DNA from: Trichoplax adhaerens
Taxonomy: Eukaryota; Placozoa; Uniplacotomia; Trichoplacea; Trichoplacidae
DNA length: 64,000 bases
Direction: 5' to 3'
Assembly (NCBI RefSeq): GCF_000150275.1
Contig: NW_002060944.1
Coordinates: 4,847,080 to 4,911,079, forward strand
Both the position numbers and the translations under genes were made by a program. Under the pieces are notes generated by a model that had not been told where the DNA came from, searched no databases, and was given only the letters and a program-made list of their open reading frames with translations. Of this stretch, positions 13,501 through 26,697 are shown piece after piece; within the stretch, counting starts at the first letter, position 1, and each line of letters begins with the position of its first letter.

Positions 13501-16500
13501 GTAATCTATATGAACTTTTAGATTAATTTTCTTCAGTCTATATTGCAGTACGAAATAATTTTTATGAGTAAAATCGACTGGAAATGATAAAGATATTGGT
13601 TATCTTCTTGCAATAGCCAACAAATCAATGCATACCCAAGGTAGATAGCTATCCATAGAAAATTTCTCAATTTTTTTTGCTATTTCATGAAGTATTTTGA
13701 CATCACTGCTTTATATGGAGTCTATAGATCATTTTTAATGGTGATCAAACGGCTAAAATATAATCATTTATCAATACAAATCACTTATATTCAATACTCA
13801 TCTAGATGCTAATCTCTACCTCCCAGATAACTTTTAGTAACATCCCGTAAACAAACCATTAAATTATTAAAATTTGACTCGAAACAATCAGCTTTAAATG
13901 TCCTATTGCTGCTTTTATAACAGCTAATATGTTTAGTACTGTCTTTGTCTTCAAAATGGGACTTTTTACAACGGTAGACAACGATTTACATCCTTGATCA
14001 ATGTTCTAATACACAATCTGCACATATTGAAATATTTTCTTATAATAGGTCTAACAAGCGGCTATCCAAATGAAGATACAATAATATTTTATTAATTTTA
14101 CCAGAGGTTAAAATAGATTGTATATCGTAAGAAATGTCAAACTAATAGATTTGTTTCCAATCATTGATGGAGAACGCTACACAATCGTTATATGAAATAT
14201 AATGATCTCAGCTACTTGCTATACAGTAATAGCAGGAGACTATTACGCGGTCATTACAAGAAGCAATATCTATTTAATAATTTAAAGTGTAAAAGTTTTG
14301 ACTAAAAATAACATCCCCCCAAGTGAGTCCTCCACATACTAACGTGGTTAGAGCAAATTTTGTGCTTAAATAGCTCTACTGGACTATCGATCATTGTCAT
14401 AAATTACGCTTCTAAGAATTTCATAAGTTACAATTTGGTTTTGAAGCAAAATGAAATGAAACAAAATTTCGAAAAATTGGCGGCTTGACTATCTTAAAGT
14501 CTTCGCTTTTGGTTAAGCGACACGTTGGGCAACTAGTTTGATTTTAAATAAATGATAATGAATTTTCCCTATCAACTTGAGTGAGTAGCTGCAAAGTTTT
14601 GTTATTAATTGGCTGTAAAGACCATTTTAAAGCAAAGTAGGAATATAAGATCAAATTTTCTCATTTTTATATAAACAGTTACTAATTTTCACCACAAACT
14701 CATTTTTAAATACTGTTTTAAACCATAGTCAGACAAAAGTATTATGTTTCAATACGGTAGCAGATAATTTAAATATCTTGACTTATATTTTTGACTGCAT
14801 TCAATAGGAAATAAATAGCTTGGTATTATGTAAAACAGATGCAAAATTCCATCATGACTGCCTTTTGAAATTAAAGCCATGCTAGGTATAAGTATGTTAA
14901 CAGCAATTATCTGAGTTTGAGCAATTTGCTTTAAAGGATGTTTGAAAGCAATTTAGGAACGGCATAATTTAACAATCAGCGATTTAAATGTGATATTGTT
15001 ATATCATCTGCTCCTTTTGACTATATACATTATTATATATGCACGGAGCGATAATATTATGTAATCAGTTACAATTTTTTATCACAACTAGTATCACTAA
15101 ATTAGAGCTATAGTCGGCTTAGGTAGGAAATTAATCGAGCTCTATCGACATAATTGAAATAATTTCAGAGCGTAATCGAATAAGTAATTTAAAAAGTGGA
15201 TGGTTGTAATATTTTCTCCATAGCTATTTGCATAAGTCAACTGATTTTGTGTCAATAGCTTATAAATTTCATCAGGACTAATGTCTATTATCAAGACAGA
15301 TAGTAAACATAAACAGAAAATTTCCAATTCACTGCGGCCATCATCATATTGATATTTCTATTTAAACTAGAACTACTAAATAAATTCTTTTTGCTTATTG
15401 ATTACCTGATACTCTTACAGAAATACCGATAATGTAATGCCAAGATTGTAACCGCTTACAATTTTTTTCAGGAAATACAATCAACCTATCAAGCATTGGG
15501 TTAAAATATATCCTGGCTATTGCTCATCTTGACAATAACATCTTACCTATAAGACTTGAAGCTTTCTTAAATAACTATATCTATTCTGCAGGCTCTTCAT
15601 TCGACTATAAAGCAAAATAACCACCATGAATAAATGGCTGAAAAGATGCAAAGCAATAGCTGAAAGTGGTATTGGGCAAGGAAGTATTAAGTTGTTAAGC
15701 CGTTCTTTTCGATAATCTGATCAATCCAACTTGCGTCGCCGATCCACTTATTGATACTTTAGCCTTTATTGATACGTTCTTAATTGAGTTATAAATTTTC
15801 AACTTGGTTTTCAATCTTTTTATTACTCATAACTATCCATATTCTAATCCGCCCACTTTAAAGAACATTTAACGATACCATGACAACATACTATATCACG
15901 AAAAAATGTTTTGTCCAGTATCGAACTTATCTTCTAGACATATCAATGGCCATGTCTTTATTGATTAGTTTCAAAATCGATTGTTTCTAATTGACCTCTC
16001 TGGCATCGTATCTAAAGCGAAAAATAATTAAATTCAACATTGGCTGGCAAATAAAGTAGAATAGACAAAAGCAGAACTTTTAAATAGAACAACTTTGTGT
16101 TCAAAATTGGTTAGACTCTTAAAGCCTTATCAAGTTATCATTCTTATACAATCTGATAGTAGTTATTTACCTGAATGGCAATATAGTTAATATTTTCTAG
16201 CCTGAAATAATTACCTCTTCTATCGACATCGTAGATTATATTATCGAAATAAATATGGAATTGAATGAATTTACAGATTAATTTGAAATAGATCTAGTCC
16301 ATATCAATCAGATCAAAATTGATGGTAAATAAAGTCATAGCTAATAAAATATTCAATCTATTTAAAAATCCCTATTCTTCTATAGTAAACCGGATAATGT
16401 TTATTATGACTCATGTATAACGAATATCACCTATTTTTATAAAGCTGATATGATTTGGTTTAATTCTAGAAAATCTTTCTTTTACTAAAAATGGAACAAA

Positions 16501-19500
16501 CAGTCTGTCTCGCGTAAAAATTATGGACAGTGTTAAAATTTTCCACAGTATTTTGTTTTTAAAATCAAATATTATAGTTACAATTATTTGGTTTGATGAT
16601 AAAATATATTAATAATCCTAAAAGATCTTGTTGTTTGCAGTCATTTTCTCTTCCCTTACATATAACACATCAGTACCTATTTGCGGCAATCACAATTGAT
16701 TATTTACAATTCTTCATTATTATATACTGTATAATGTATAGCAGATTGATTGATCAATTACTAACTGCTTTAATTCAAACAACTATTTTTTAAATTTCTA
16801 CAGCAAATACATTTAAGACTCGTATTATTTATTGAAATAATCCTGATTTTGTGATAAGATTTCTACGAATAGATTATATGATCAATTTCCAATCTGTGCT
16901 ACACTTTCGTTGTCTATTTCAGTATTGGTTAAAGATTGTTCTACGCCAACTTCATTATTTTGCTGTCTATATGAATAAAGGAGAGCTTCAAATAAAATGT
17001 GATTATTACAGATACGTACATTCAATGGACTGATTAGTAAATCTCAACTTTTTCATGAAAAATAATACGCGGTATTTTATACTATGGCTAGAGCTTGCAG
17101 TTTTATTTTTTGACCATGTCTAAAATATGAAATTTAATTGAAATTTTCCTTTGCATATATAGTTGTCCAAATTATTAAAATATGGAAAGGTCTTATGATT
17201 AGCTAATAAAGATTTGATACTTTAGGATGGAAACCGCTTAAAAATCTATATGATCATAACAAAACAGTAGAAATATAAAATTGAAATGGTATTACTACAT
17301 CTAGTCATTCATTCTTAATAAAATATTAAGATATTTTACAATTAGTTCAGAAAGAATATCAAATTAAAGAAATTTAGAGCTTATAAACTTTTCTTATTAT
17401 TACATAAAAGTAGAAATATCGAATAGAAAATTAAATTTTACTCTAGATATTCAATTTTAAAGAAATATTAATAATTGTCATGAATGAATCACAGAGAATA
17501 TCATATTATGGATTTTAAAATTTTTTCCTAAATATAATATGCTTCTATAGCAAGAAATATGAAGTAGGATAAAATTTTTATGAACAGATGTTAAATTTTA
17601 ATTGCTTTACCGCTGCTTAAAGGAGATTATAATTTTGATGCTAATAAGATGAATAAAATAATTCTAAAATTTAGCTAGAAAAATGAAATATTAACGGAGA
17701 AAAAATATTTATGGGCGGTTGTTTATTTTTAATGAAAGTATTAGCAACATTCCAATAATAATTAATGATTAAAGTTATACTGCATCATTGCAAAGACTTA
17801 TAAGCTGCCGTCGTTATATCATAAAAATATCATAAGAATAAACTTCTTATTATCTCATATATTTAAGTACTTGAAGTTTCTAGCTCGAATAACAAATCTA
17901 TGAAACTGAATAGAATTTTTGCACGACGTAGTTCATATTTAATGATGTACTTAGAAAAATTTCATTAAAGGATAACTGAAATAAGCATCTCTAACACTAA
18001 CTGCCATTGCACGTACTCGTATATTAACTCAAATTTTAATATTGGTATATAGAGAGAAGTGGATGAAACAGAAATAAAAATACAATAGTTTTGTGTATTG
18101 TTATTCAATCTTTGATGGAATTGCAAGACAACTTCTCTTACTCATTGACTAAGAATCTCACACAACATGCAGCTTATAAAATTTTTATAAATTGAAGCTA
18201 AGTCCAAGCAAGAGAAGAAAGAGAAAGCATATCTATCAGAAAAATTTCTTAAATACAGTCCTTTACTCCTAGAGAATCGTAATAAAAATCAATAAGATTA
18301 GTAATGAGCTATGTCACTCTAAATCTGCTAAAGTATTCGTTATTACTACACATAAGTAGCCGTGAAGAGCATAAAATATGCTCTTTTCTTCTGTAATGAC
18401 CGAGTAATAGTCTTTTACTATTACTATAATAGCTTACTCGATAGACAGTATTATATTTCTGTAAGAATAATGTTTCCTTAAATAAATTCAAGGCAATGAT
18501 TTTTATTAAATTATATCCAAAATTAGCCATGATTACCTAGAATTAATCTTGTAAATATCATTCTTACCCATCAAGATTTGTTATCGCAAAACGGTATTGA
18601 TCTAATTGGACTACTACAATCTATTCTGTTCGAGATATGACCTTTATGCTTTTGATTAATCCATGGCTATGTATTAGTTCATAGAGCGATTTCAAACTTA
18701 TTAAATCACCGTTATGAAAGCAATTGTCTAGCAACGTGAAAGAAAGTCACGTATAATACAGGAAGCCTTTTAAGCGTATTAGGGAAGGGAGATACAATAA
18801 TACTACCTCCAATGACTCGGTGGTAATTAGTTATATTGCAATCCATAAAAGCCATGATCTTTACTTTTGTAGGCACAATCATTCGATTTAGGAATACAAT
18901 TACTTGCGAGTGATTATATGATCGAATAGAAGCCGCTTTGCCGAATGAATGTGGTATCCTTTCACTTCTGGCTGACATTTTTAACCTTTGGGTTAATTTA
19001 AGACTATCTAGTTATTCACTAAATCATAGTTTATCAAATACCGTTCTACCGCATTTATATTGGCAATTTTCTAGAATTTATTGGTATTATATATGATACG
19101 GAGTCAAACAGGTAATAGAAAATGATCGAAAAGAATGAAAACAAAGTACAGATGATCTTTATAGAAAATATTAAACGAGAACATTTTAAGTAATGATATA
19201 TCTAACAGTGTGAAAAAGATGGATACCGAAATTAGGAACTTTCATGAAGCAGTTTATAATGTGGAAACACTGAACAGCTAGGCTAAATTGTTTATCTTGA
19301 TCGTTAACTATAAAATAATCACTACCGTATTTCTTACTGTAAGTCATTATTAGTTATCTCCATATATATGTTAATCACTAAATTTAGTCATTTACTCTTC
19401 ACGGTGGTTCGTACCGTGACAATGCAATAAACATGCCAAGACATAAGATTATGATTGATGAAACCATATCCGCAGCCTTACATTAGTATGGATGCAGCTT

Positions 19501-21710
19501 TTATCATTCATGATAGGTTTAACTACACCTAGCAAAAATTTTGCATCTAACAATTGAAATTAGGTTACTTGCTTCACGATCAAGTGCTCAAGTCTAAATA
19601 AAATATCATTTAATCATATTATTACCATTCAAATTTATCGCTTCAGCACACATTTTTTTATCAGTCTATTAACAAAAGAAATAGGTCAAGACGTTTTCGT
19701 TAAAATGCCTAGATTGTCTAGCTCAATTGACTATAAACCAAGACAAGTTTAAAATATTTTTTACGTGCGGTGTCTACTTTGTTTGACATCCATGTTATCG
19801 GAAACTAGTCTGTAAGCTATCTAGACTTTGGCTAAGCTGATAAATGATCAGAATTAAAAACACCTTGTACTTTTATTCATCTACTTTATGGAAGTAAACA
19901 GATTTACCTATCTTTATTAGCGATAAAAAATCATAACTATTGTATTTTACTACCTATATTTCATAAATTATTAGTTAAAAATAAAAATGATAGAATAACA
20001 TATAATACAATGTTTCAATGCCTATTCGACATAAAACCGCTACAAATTGAATTGGATTGATTATAAGGCTGCTGTTACAGTGTTAAATACTGTATTACAG
20101 TAGAAATAACTATGTTAGGATAATTCTGTTAGACTATCCTTATTTAGTTAACTTCTAATTTGGATATACTGTATTTTAATATAGCACTGACTTTTTATGA
20201 CAGTGACACTTATACACATACTGAAATTATAATAGTTATAATAGGGAATGCAAATCATCTGCTTACAGTTCGAATCATTGTGATTGTAATTTACTTATGG
20301 TAGACTGTAAATTATCATGGAAATGTTCCGTGATAGGACATATCGTAATCTGACTATTCTGTATTAGTCATTATATGTCTATGTTCGTAAATACTGTTGT
20401 CTGCATTAAGGGAGCAGTAGCTAAAATTAATATCTAATTAAGTAAATGATTCTAATGTTAATTGTATTAACTATGACTTATGAACTATTGAAGAATAGTA
20501 TATAAATGCAGTATATCGTGAAATAAAGAAGAATTGTCCAACTTAGTGTTTAACGTAAAATACAAGGCGTTTAAGTCTTTGTGTAGTCTGCTAGTAGAGC
20601 AAAAGTGTTTGTGATAGTGCAGATATCGTTCCTTGATACGTGGTTCAAGGAATTGACTTATTGATCGTATATTGCGTTATCTTGTTGCAAAGCTGTTTTG
20701 TGACAGCTGCTTATTGATTGTCACGTTGACTTTTATTTCAGTATAAATCTTATTAAGCTCGGCGCATCAAGTTCGCTTGGTATAATGTAAACTATTCTAT
20801 TCGTCTATATATTTGCGTATATAATTTTTATTATATTCCAAAAGAATTTATCTTATTATCACCATTTTGATGCAACATTTAAGTGGTATGTAAGCTTTAA
20901 TAACAAACTTACAGCTTTCAAAGAAATATCTAAATTTGCTGTAGAGATTGACAAATATTTCGCTTTCATATGGCCACGACATAATTCTATTCAGTCTGAA
21001 ATACGACTAACGCTACTTAGTATTCTTTACTATGAGATATCGTGATTATAAATTTTTCATATGAAATTATAATACAATACAAAATTTTTATGCGTAAGAC
21101 TAAGCTTGTTTACTTCAATGGGATTTCTTTTCTGATAGAAAATTATTACAATATTTAGTAATTAGTTCCCCTAACCTCAATACCAATATTACGCGCTAAT
21201 AGATCAAAATTAAATCAATCATTTTGGTACTTACTATAGTCTTAACAAAAGCTAACGATCTCAACAAGCTTCAATATAGGCACGATTTCTTGCAAATGAT
21301 ATCTTTACATATAGTTGCTTATTTTCCATTTCATCATACTTAAGTGATGCAAAATCTTACTATGACATCTAGTAATTCGTTTAGATAGTCTAAGCACCAA
21401 TATCTTTTACTAGGAAGATTAAATCAAATCAATCACATTGCTACTTACCATAGTCTTAGCTAATTATTTTAGCAAGCTCCAAAGGTAGCACGATAGTTTT
21501 CAGCTAGTATCTTTATATATATACAGTTTTCATATATTTTATTTCATCATACATACGCGATACCAAATCGTCATGGATATCAACATTATATAGTAAGATC
21601 TATTATATAATAATAGAATCGCTCAATCTTTAGATGTCTTCTGATATTATAATGCAAGATGCTAGAAACACATTTAGCAGCACTCTGGATAAAGGTTCTA
21701 TCTGATACTC
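7508..21710. other. 14-kb stretch without a recognisable gene
   Basis: Uniformly AT-rich. Open frames are short (about 60-90 codons), isolated, and not joined by plausible splice sites with matching phase, for example 9248-9454, 15142-15327, 18309-18530 and 18712-18978 on the minus strand and 16593-16793 and 16851-17033 on the plus strand. None shows a domain I recognise. A somewhat GC-richer island near 20520-20780 contains short inverted repeats and might be a decayed element, but no boundary could be fixed. Confidence 0.5.
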
Positions 21711-21715
21711 TACCC

Positions 21716-22277
21716 TGTGATATATACCGATCACGAAATTCCAAATTTTAGAAAAATAAGGGCTTTATTGAATCTTATACAAAGATTTACTACTCACAGC
21801 TCTACTCTAGCCGAATACTACTACTAAAGACTTCTAGAACGAACTAAACAGAATAATCTAAAGTTCCATGCTTTTATACTTTTCGTAGCATTCGCAGCTA
21901 CAATCCGCATTGCAACCTTTTACCTTCTTTTACACATAGTTAAATTATTCTTAGTAACACTATTCTACTGCGGACCATCATTAATCCGATATGGATACGA
22001 CTACAGTATTTATGTAGACATAATTCACTCCAGTCAAAGTACAATGAATTAACCATATCCTAATATAGATTTACGGTTCTATTTTTACCTATAACCTTAT
22101 TAGTAACTCATCACCTTACTGTATATAGTCATCTGTACTCTAGCATAGAGTCTATACCACTACAGTCTATAGTTATGGCTACCAAATATCTCTTAGGATA
22201 AATATAGAACTTACGCTACCGTACATTGTACTAAACACTGCTAACAGTCTACAATCACAATACTAAGTTACATTACA
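21716..22277. mobile_element. solo LTR, copy 2
   Basis: A 562-bp copy of the element at 1315-1864 in the same orientation, starting TGTGATATATACC and ending GTTACATTACA. The flanking 5-bp direct repeat is TACCC (21711-21715 and 22278-22282), unlike that of copy 1, so the two copies are independent insertions and not parts of one segmental duplication. The copies differ by scattered substitutions and small indels. The clearest indel is near 22205, where this copy has about 12 extra bases. No internal retrotransposon sequence adjoins either copy. Confidence 0.88.
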
Positions 22278-22282
22278 TACCC

Positions 22283-25200
22283 ATATACCAAAATTTTAAT
22301 CAAATCAATCTTATCTTTCCTGGACTCATATTTACCATGATCTATGATCAAGATTAAAACAAAAGAGCCGAAAAAATTCTAGAACACTAGTAACAAGACT
22401 GTATTCAAAGTATTATTTATATACAGTTGCTTACTTTCTATATTACCTATCCTTTACAATATCACCACAAATTGCTAATACAATCTAATGTGACTGGTTG
22501 AATCATGCCAATATCACTCAACCTTTAAATTTCTTCTGATATTATCATGCAAGATATGACAAATCCATACACCGATGATCATTTATGATTATAGTTCTAT
22601 CTAGATTTAACTTTATCTTAACCAGAAGCATAAAATTACCATCTATCTAATAATACACTTTAATTATCTAGTGCGAGTAGATAATTGCTACTTGATTCCC
22701 AGAATCCATTTTTTCATTCTTATCGCTTTTAGCATATGATATTTTAAGTCCAAGCTAGAGATATTAACAAGCTGATTAACAGCATGATTGTTTTTAAATT
22801 TCACGTTATTATGAAGTTAATAATTGATAGACATTTTACTTGATATGCCATATCATGACGTGTGCATTATAGCGTCCATGGCAGCTTTGTTATAGTCAAT
22901 CATCAGTTTATTGTTATCACGATCTCGTGATGAAAAATAATTGATATTATTGACAAAGCATCGTTATTGACAACCAAAATAATGATGGATTGTCGATGGA
23001 GTACAAATATAGTACTACATGTATTCATATTAGTATATATTGTAATATCATGACTGACGTAAATTCAGATTGGTTTTTCAATGCTGGAATTACTTTATTG
23101 GCAGTTGTATGGGCATTCTCGAATAGTATTTTCCTATTGCAAGTCAATGTGAATTTTTCCGTTATGGACAATCAGGAAAAGACCACACTACTTCAATTGC
23201 TTTCCAACTGAAATTGGGTTGTACTGGTTTGAAAATTGAAATTAACGCCTATCTTTCTATACTAACAACCGAACTGGACACATTTGGTCATTCTTTTATA
23301 CAAGCAATTAATTCTTCTTTCAAATCAAACAGTTAAGTAGTTGCTAATATTACTAAACGCATGACTTATTTCATTTCTACGAAGTACTACGTCAATAACT
23401 ACAGCAATTATTTTCAATTTTGGCTGCTATAATATAAATTATATCTGTCTATCGTTATTTTGTTGATGTTCGACCATCGAGTTATCCTAGAGGCAGAGAA
23501 ACAAATAGCTATAACTAACTATACTTAATCTTCCTATATTGTGCTACAGAGCTATTGATTCTATTATTTCAACTTGAATTGTTGTTGTCTATCCCTATAA
23601 TGTGGAACAAAACAACATGATGGATTTAATATGTCGTCAATTAATTAATCAGTTATTGAAAGCAAAGACGTTTTCTAATAGAATGTCTTCAAATTATATC
23701 AACAAGAAATCAATCTAGAATAAATTCCTCCAATCGAACCGATCGGTATAATATGGCCCCATTTATATCGGCAACTATTCTATTCTTTATCGTTTCTCAA
23801 CGTAACTAGAATAAAATCAAAATTCATAATAGTTGCGTAGCTACTTATAGGGGCTTTAAATCAAACCAACAATTGAAATCGAAGCTCACGTACATCGCAA
23901 CCTATTTTATTTATGTTCTCACACAGCGATTTCATTATCTGACCACTAATTGCACCGATCGATGTATTCACATCCATTTAATACCAGTGTTCTTATATCC
24001 GTGTCCTATTTCAAGAATCATTCCTTGAATTAAAACTCAACAAATTGATGCTTCATATATGTCATAAATTCTATCGGTCATCCTATTGCTATCACAATTT
24101 TGATTATCTTAATTTAAAAATAAGTCTTGATGTATCTCAATTAGTCGATAATATGATAATTTCATTTAGATAATTTAAATCATGTCCGTTGTTCCTAGAT
24201 AGCAATATCAAATCAATTGAAAATATATCAATGAGCAATGGACTCCAGTAAAGTAGTCTATACGGAAATCATCTTAGCACTAAATCAACGAATCGAACGA
24301 AATCTATCCACATACAAAGTCTGTGATAATTTTACTAACTTTCATCGTTTCTTAATAATGCTTGTAGAAAACAAAACTGATCATAGTAGAATGCTTTAGT
24401 TCAAATTTTTGTAACTTAATATCCTGTATAATTCTCTTTAACAGAGTTACTCTGCATGGAATTATTACCAGTTATATGCAAACTCTATTCGTTTCAACTG
24501 TTATTGATAACGAATAACCACAAAAATCAAATTCACATTTAAGATACAAGTATAGTTTGCTTTTCATAGCTGAAATGATTAAAATAGAAAATTATTCATT
24601 ATTCTAGTCCATATCAGCTTAAATTAAGGCTTACCGGTAATTACAGCGACGCAGTACGTATTCTATAACTTACACCCTTTTCCCAATAACTTAATGATCC
24701 TATCGCTGTGGCCTTTCGAGGCACCACATTATCAATTATCAAGTTATCATATTCAATGATTAGATTATTATTTTAGCTTTCAAATCATGCTACTATCTCA
24801 TAGATCCAAGGGCAATCTCTTCTTCTGATATTTTGGTATATTATTATTCGCTTTTCTATTGGCTTTATCAGGTGATAACTTATCGCCTCTTCATCTTACC
24901 TTCGACTTTGCAAAGTCTTAACCATATTCTTTCTAGAATTAAAATAATTCAGATTTTTAAGTGATAGTCTATCTTACTAACTAATGGCATTGCTATTATT
25001 CCATCAATAACAATTTATTAATCCCTGGCACGCATCTTAGGCTTCATTTTTTTACTGTAAATTTAACCATTGGCATGAAAAATATGATATCTTTTTTTAT
25101 CTATTAAACAATTGAAGAGTACATAAGCTTGCACTTTACATTCACAGTTTTGCTTCTTATTGATTTAACAACGTTAATTTATAGCTATATTATAATGCGA

Positions 25201-26697
25201 TATTTCAAAAATCAGCAGTTGTCATTTTATCATGATCAGGAACCGTTATCAATTGCCGACAGGTTAATATTTTAATTCTTTATTTCTTAACAGTCATATC
25301 CAAACATTTCATACATCCTTTTCTCTCTCTTTATTCTGTAACTTTGACAAGTCTCGCCATAAGTCTTTAGATTACATGCTCTATTCTTAAGACTTTTATT
25401 GTTAATTGATGATTTTACGGTCTAAAATTACGAAACGATCGAATCAAGATTTTCGTATTTTTTTAATAATTCTACGGTCTAAAATTACGGAACGATCAAT
25501 CTTTTGATTTTTCAACCCTCTGTAATAGTGTGTTGGTTCTTATTATGCTCGGGCTTTACTCTAGATTTGATCCTTCCATTTACTATCATTCATCAAAGTT
25601 TCGTAACTACAATCTTCGTTACCATTACCAATTCTTGAAACTACATTAAGATTAAATTTTGTCATAATTTTACTCAGTATATAACTTGATTATCGAATAA
25701 AGTTATAACAATTCCTCTACGTGAGGTATGGTAGTTCCGAGAATCAGCACATCTGGACTTTCCTAATATAAATTCCACAAAAATTTGTGAATCTTCCACC
25801 TATTTCTTCTTACAGGATAGATCTTGATCTCTACCAGATTTATGCCTTCATAATTACTCCTCTATCAAGTAGCCTCATAGTTCAGCATATTTGATTTCAG
25901 CGAACCATACATCAAGAAAAATTTACAAACTATAAAGATACTTATTGTACAATGTCGCTGACCATGCCATGATGATCTGATTAAGTTATAATAATTTGAA
26001 TTGACGCTAGACCACTTTATAACTTATTCCAGTCACGCTTTGAGAATCTATATTATATCGTAAATTGACAGGCTTCCGTGACAATTTAAGTTAAAATTAA
26101 TATAAAATCTTATGCCAGTTCTCAACATCAGGTTTACAAGAATAACTGTAGGGATTGATATTTATAATCATCTTTTCATTCATTTCTTTAAGTATCGATT
26201 AATTATTATTATGATTAATCTATTTACAGTAGCATAAATCTCTAGAATAGCTATATATGCCATGATCAACATTAAAAACTAATGGATATGTTACTTTCCT
26301 AGAAAGTTTCTTATAATTGATGAAAAATTAATGAATTACCATCCTATAAAAACTTATGATTGTAATTAATGCATCATTAGTTCATCATAAATATTCTTTA
26401 CCTTACGTAGTGCATTATTTCATACTTGTAGTTAATCAACCTCGAAAATCTGATAGATTCAGCCACTGATATAGGTAAGTGGTGTTAGGATGCCGGAATT
26501 AAAGCCTAAAAATGACAAACCAACCGTTCACAATCTATCTCCCTTGCCTGTCTGTTCATTAGTAAGTTTCATGCTTCAATATCTTAATTCTACAAGAATT
26601 TAGAGCAGATTCTCTGCTACTAATCCTAAGTACTTCAATAATTATCGATATAGTGCAAAAGTTCTGGAGTGACGCGCTTTAACTTCGACTGTGCGAA
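22283..26697. other. gene-free stretch upstream of the CLIP-type gene
   Basis: No intact gene is supported. The ORF at 22990-23211 holds one hydrophobic segment (GITLLAVVWAFSNSIFLL), and a stretch near 23440-23490 reads ISVYRYFVDVRPSSYP, which faintly recalls the DRY region of rhodopsin-type receptors, but stop codons lie directly beside it. A short tandem duplication lies near 25413-25510: ACGGTCTAAAATTACG occurs twice about 57 bp apart. The rest is plain AT-rich sequence that must include the promoter of the downstream gene, for which I see no clear motif. Confidence 0.4.

Noticed and set aside
20221-20345. Possible tRNA B box (AGTTCGAATC near 20267)
   Set aside because: No A box at the right distance and no cloverleaf could be drawn.
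22990-23500. Possible rhodopsin-type receptor (hydrophobic segment plus YRYFVDVRP)
   Set aside because: The two pieces are in different frames with stops beside them and no other receptor motif was found; too weak to list as a gene.
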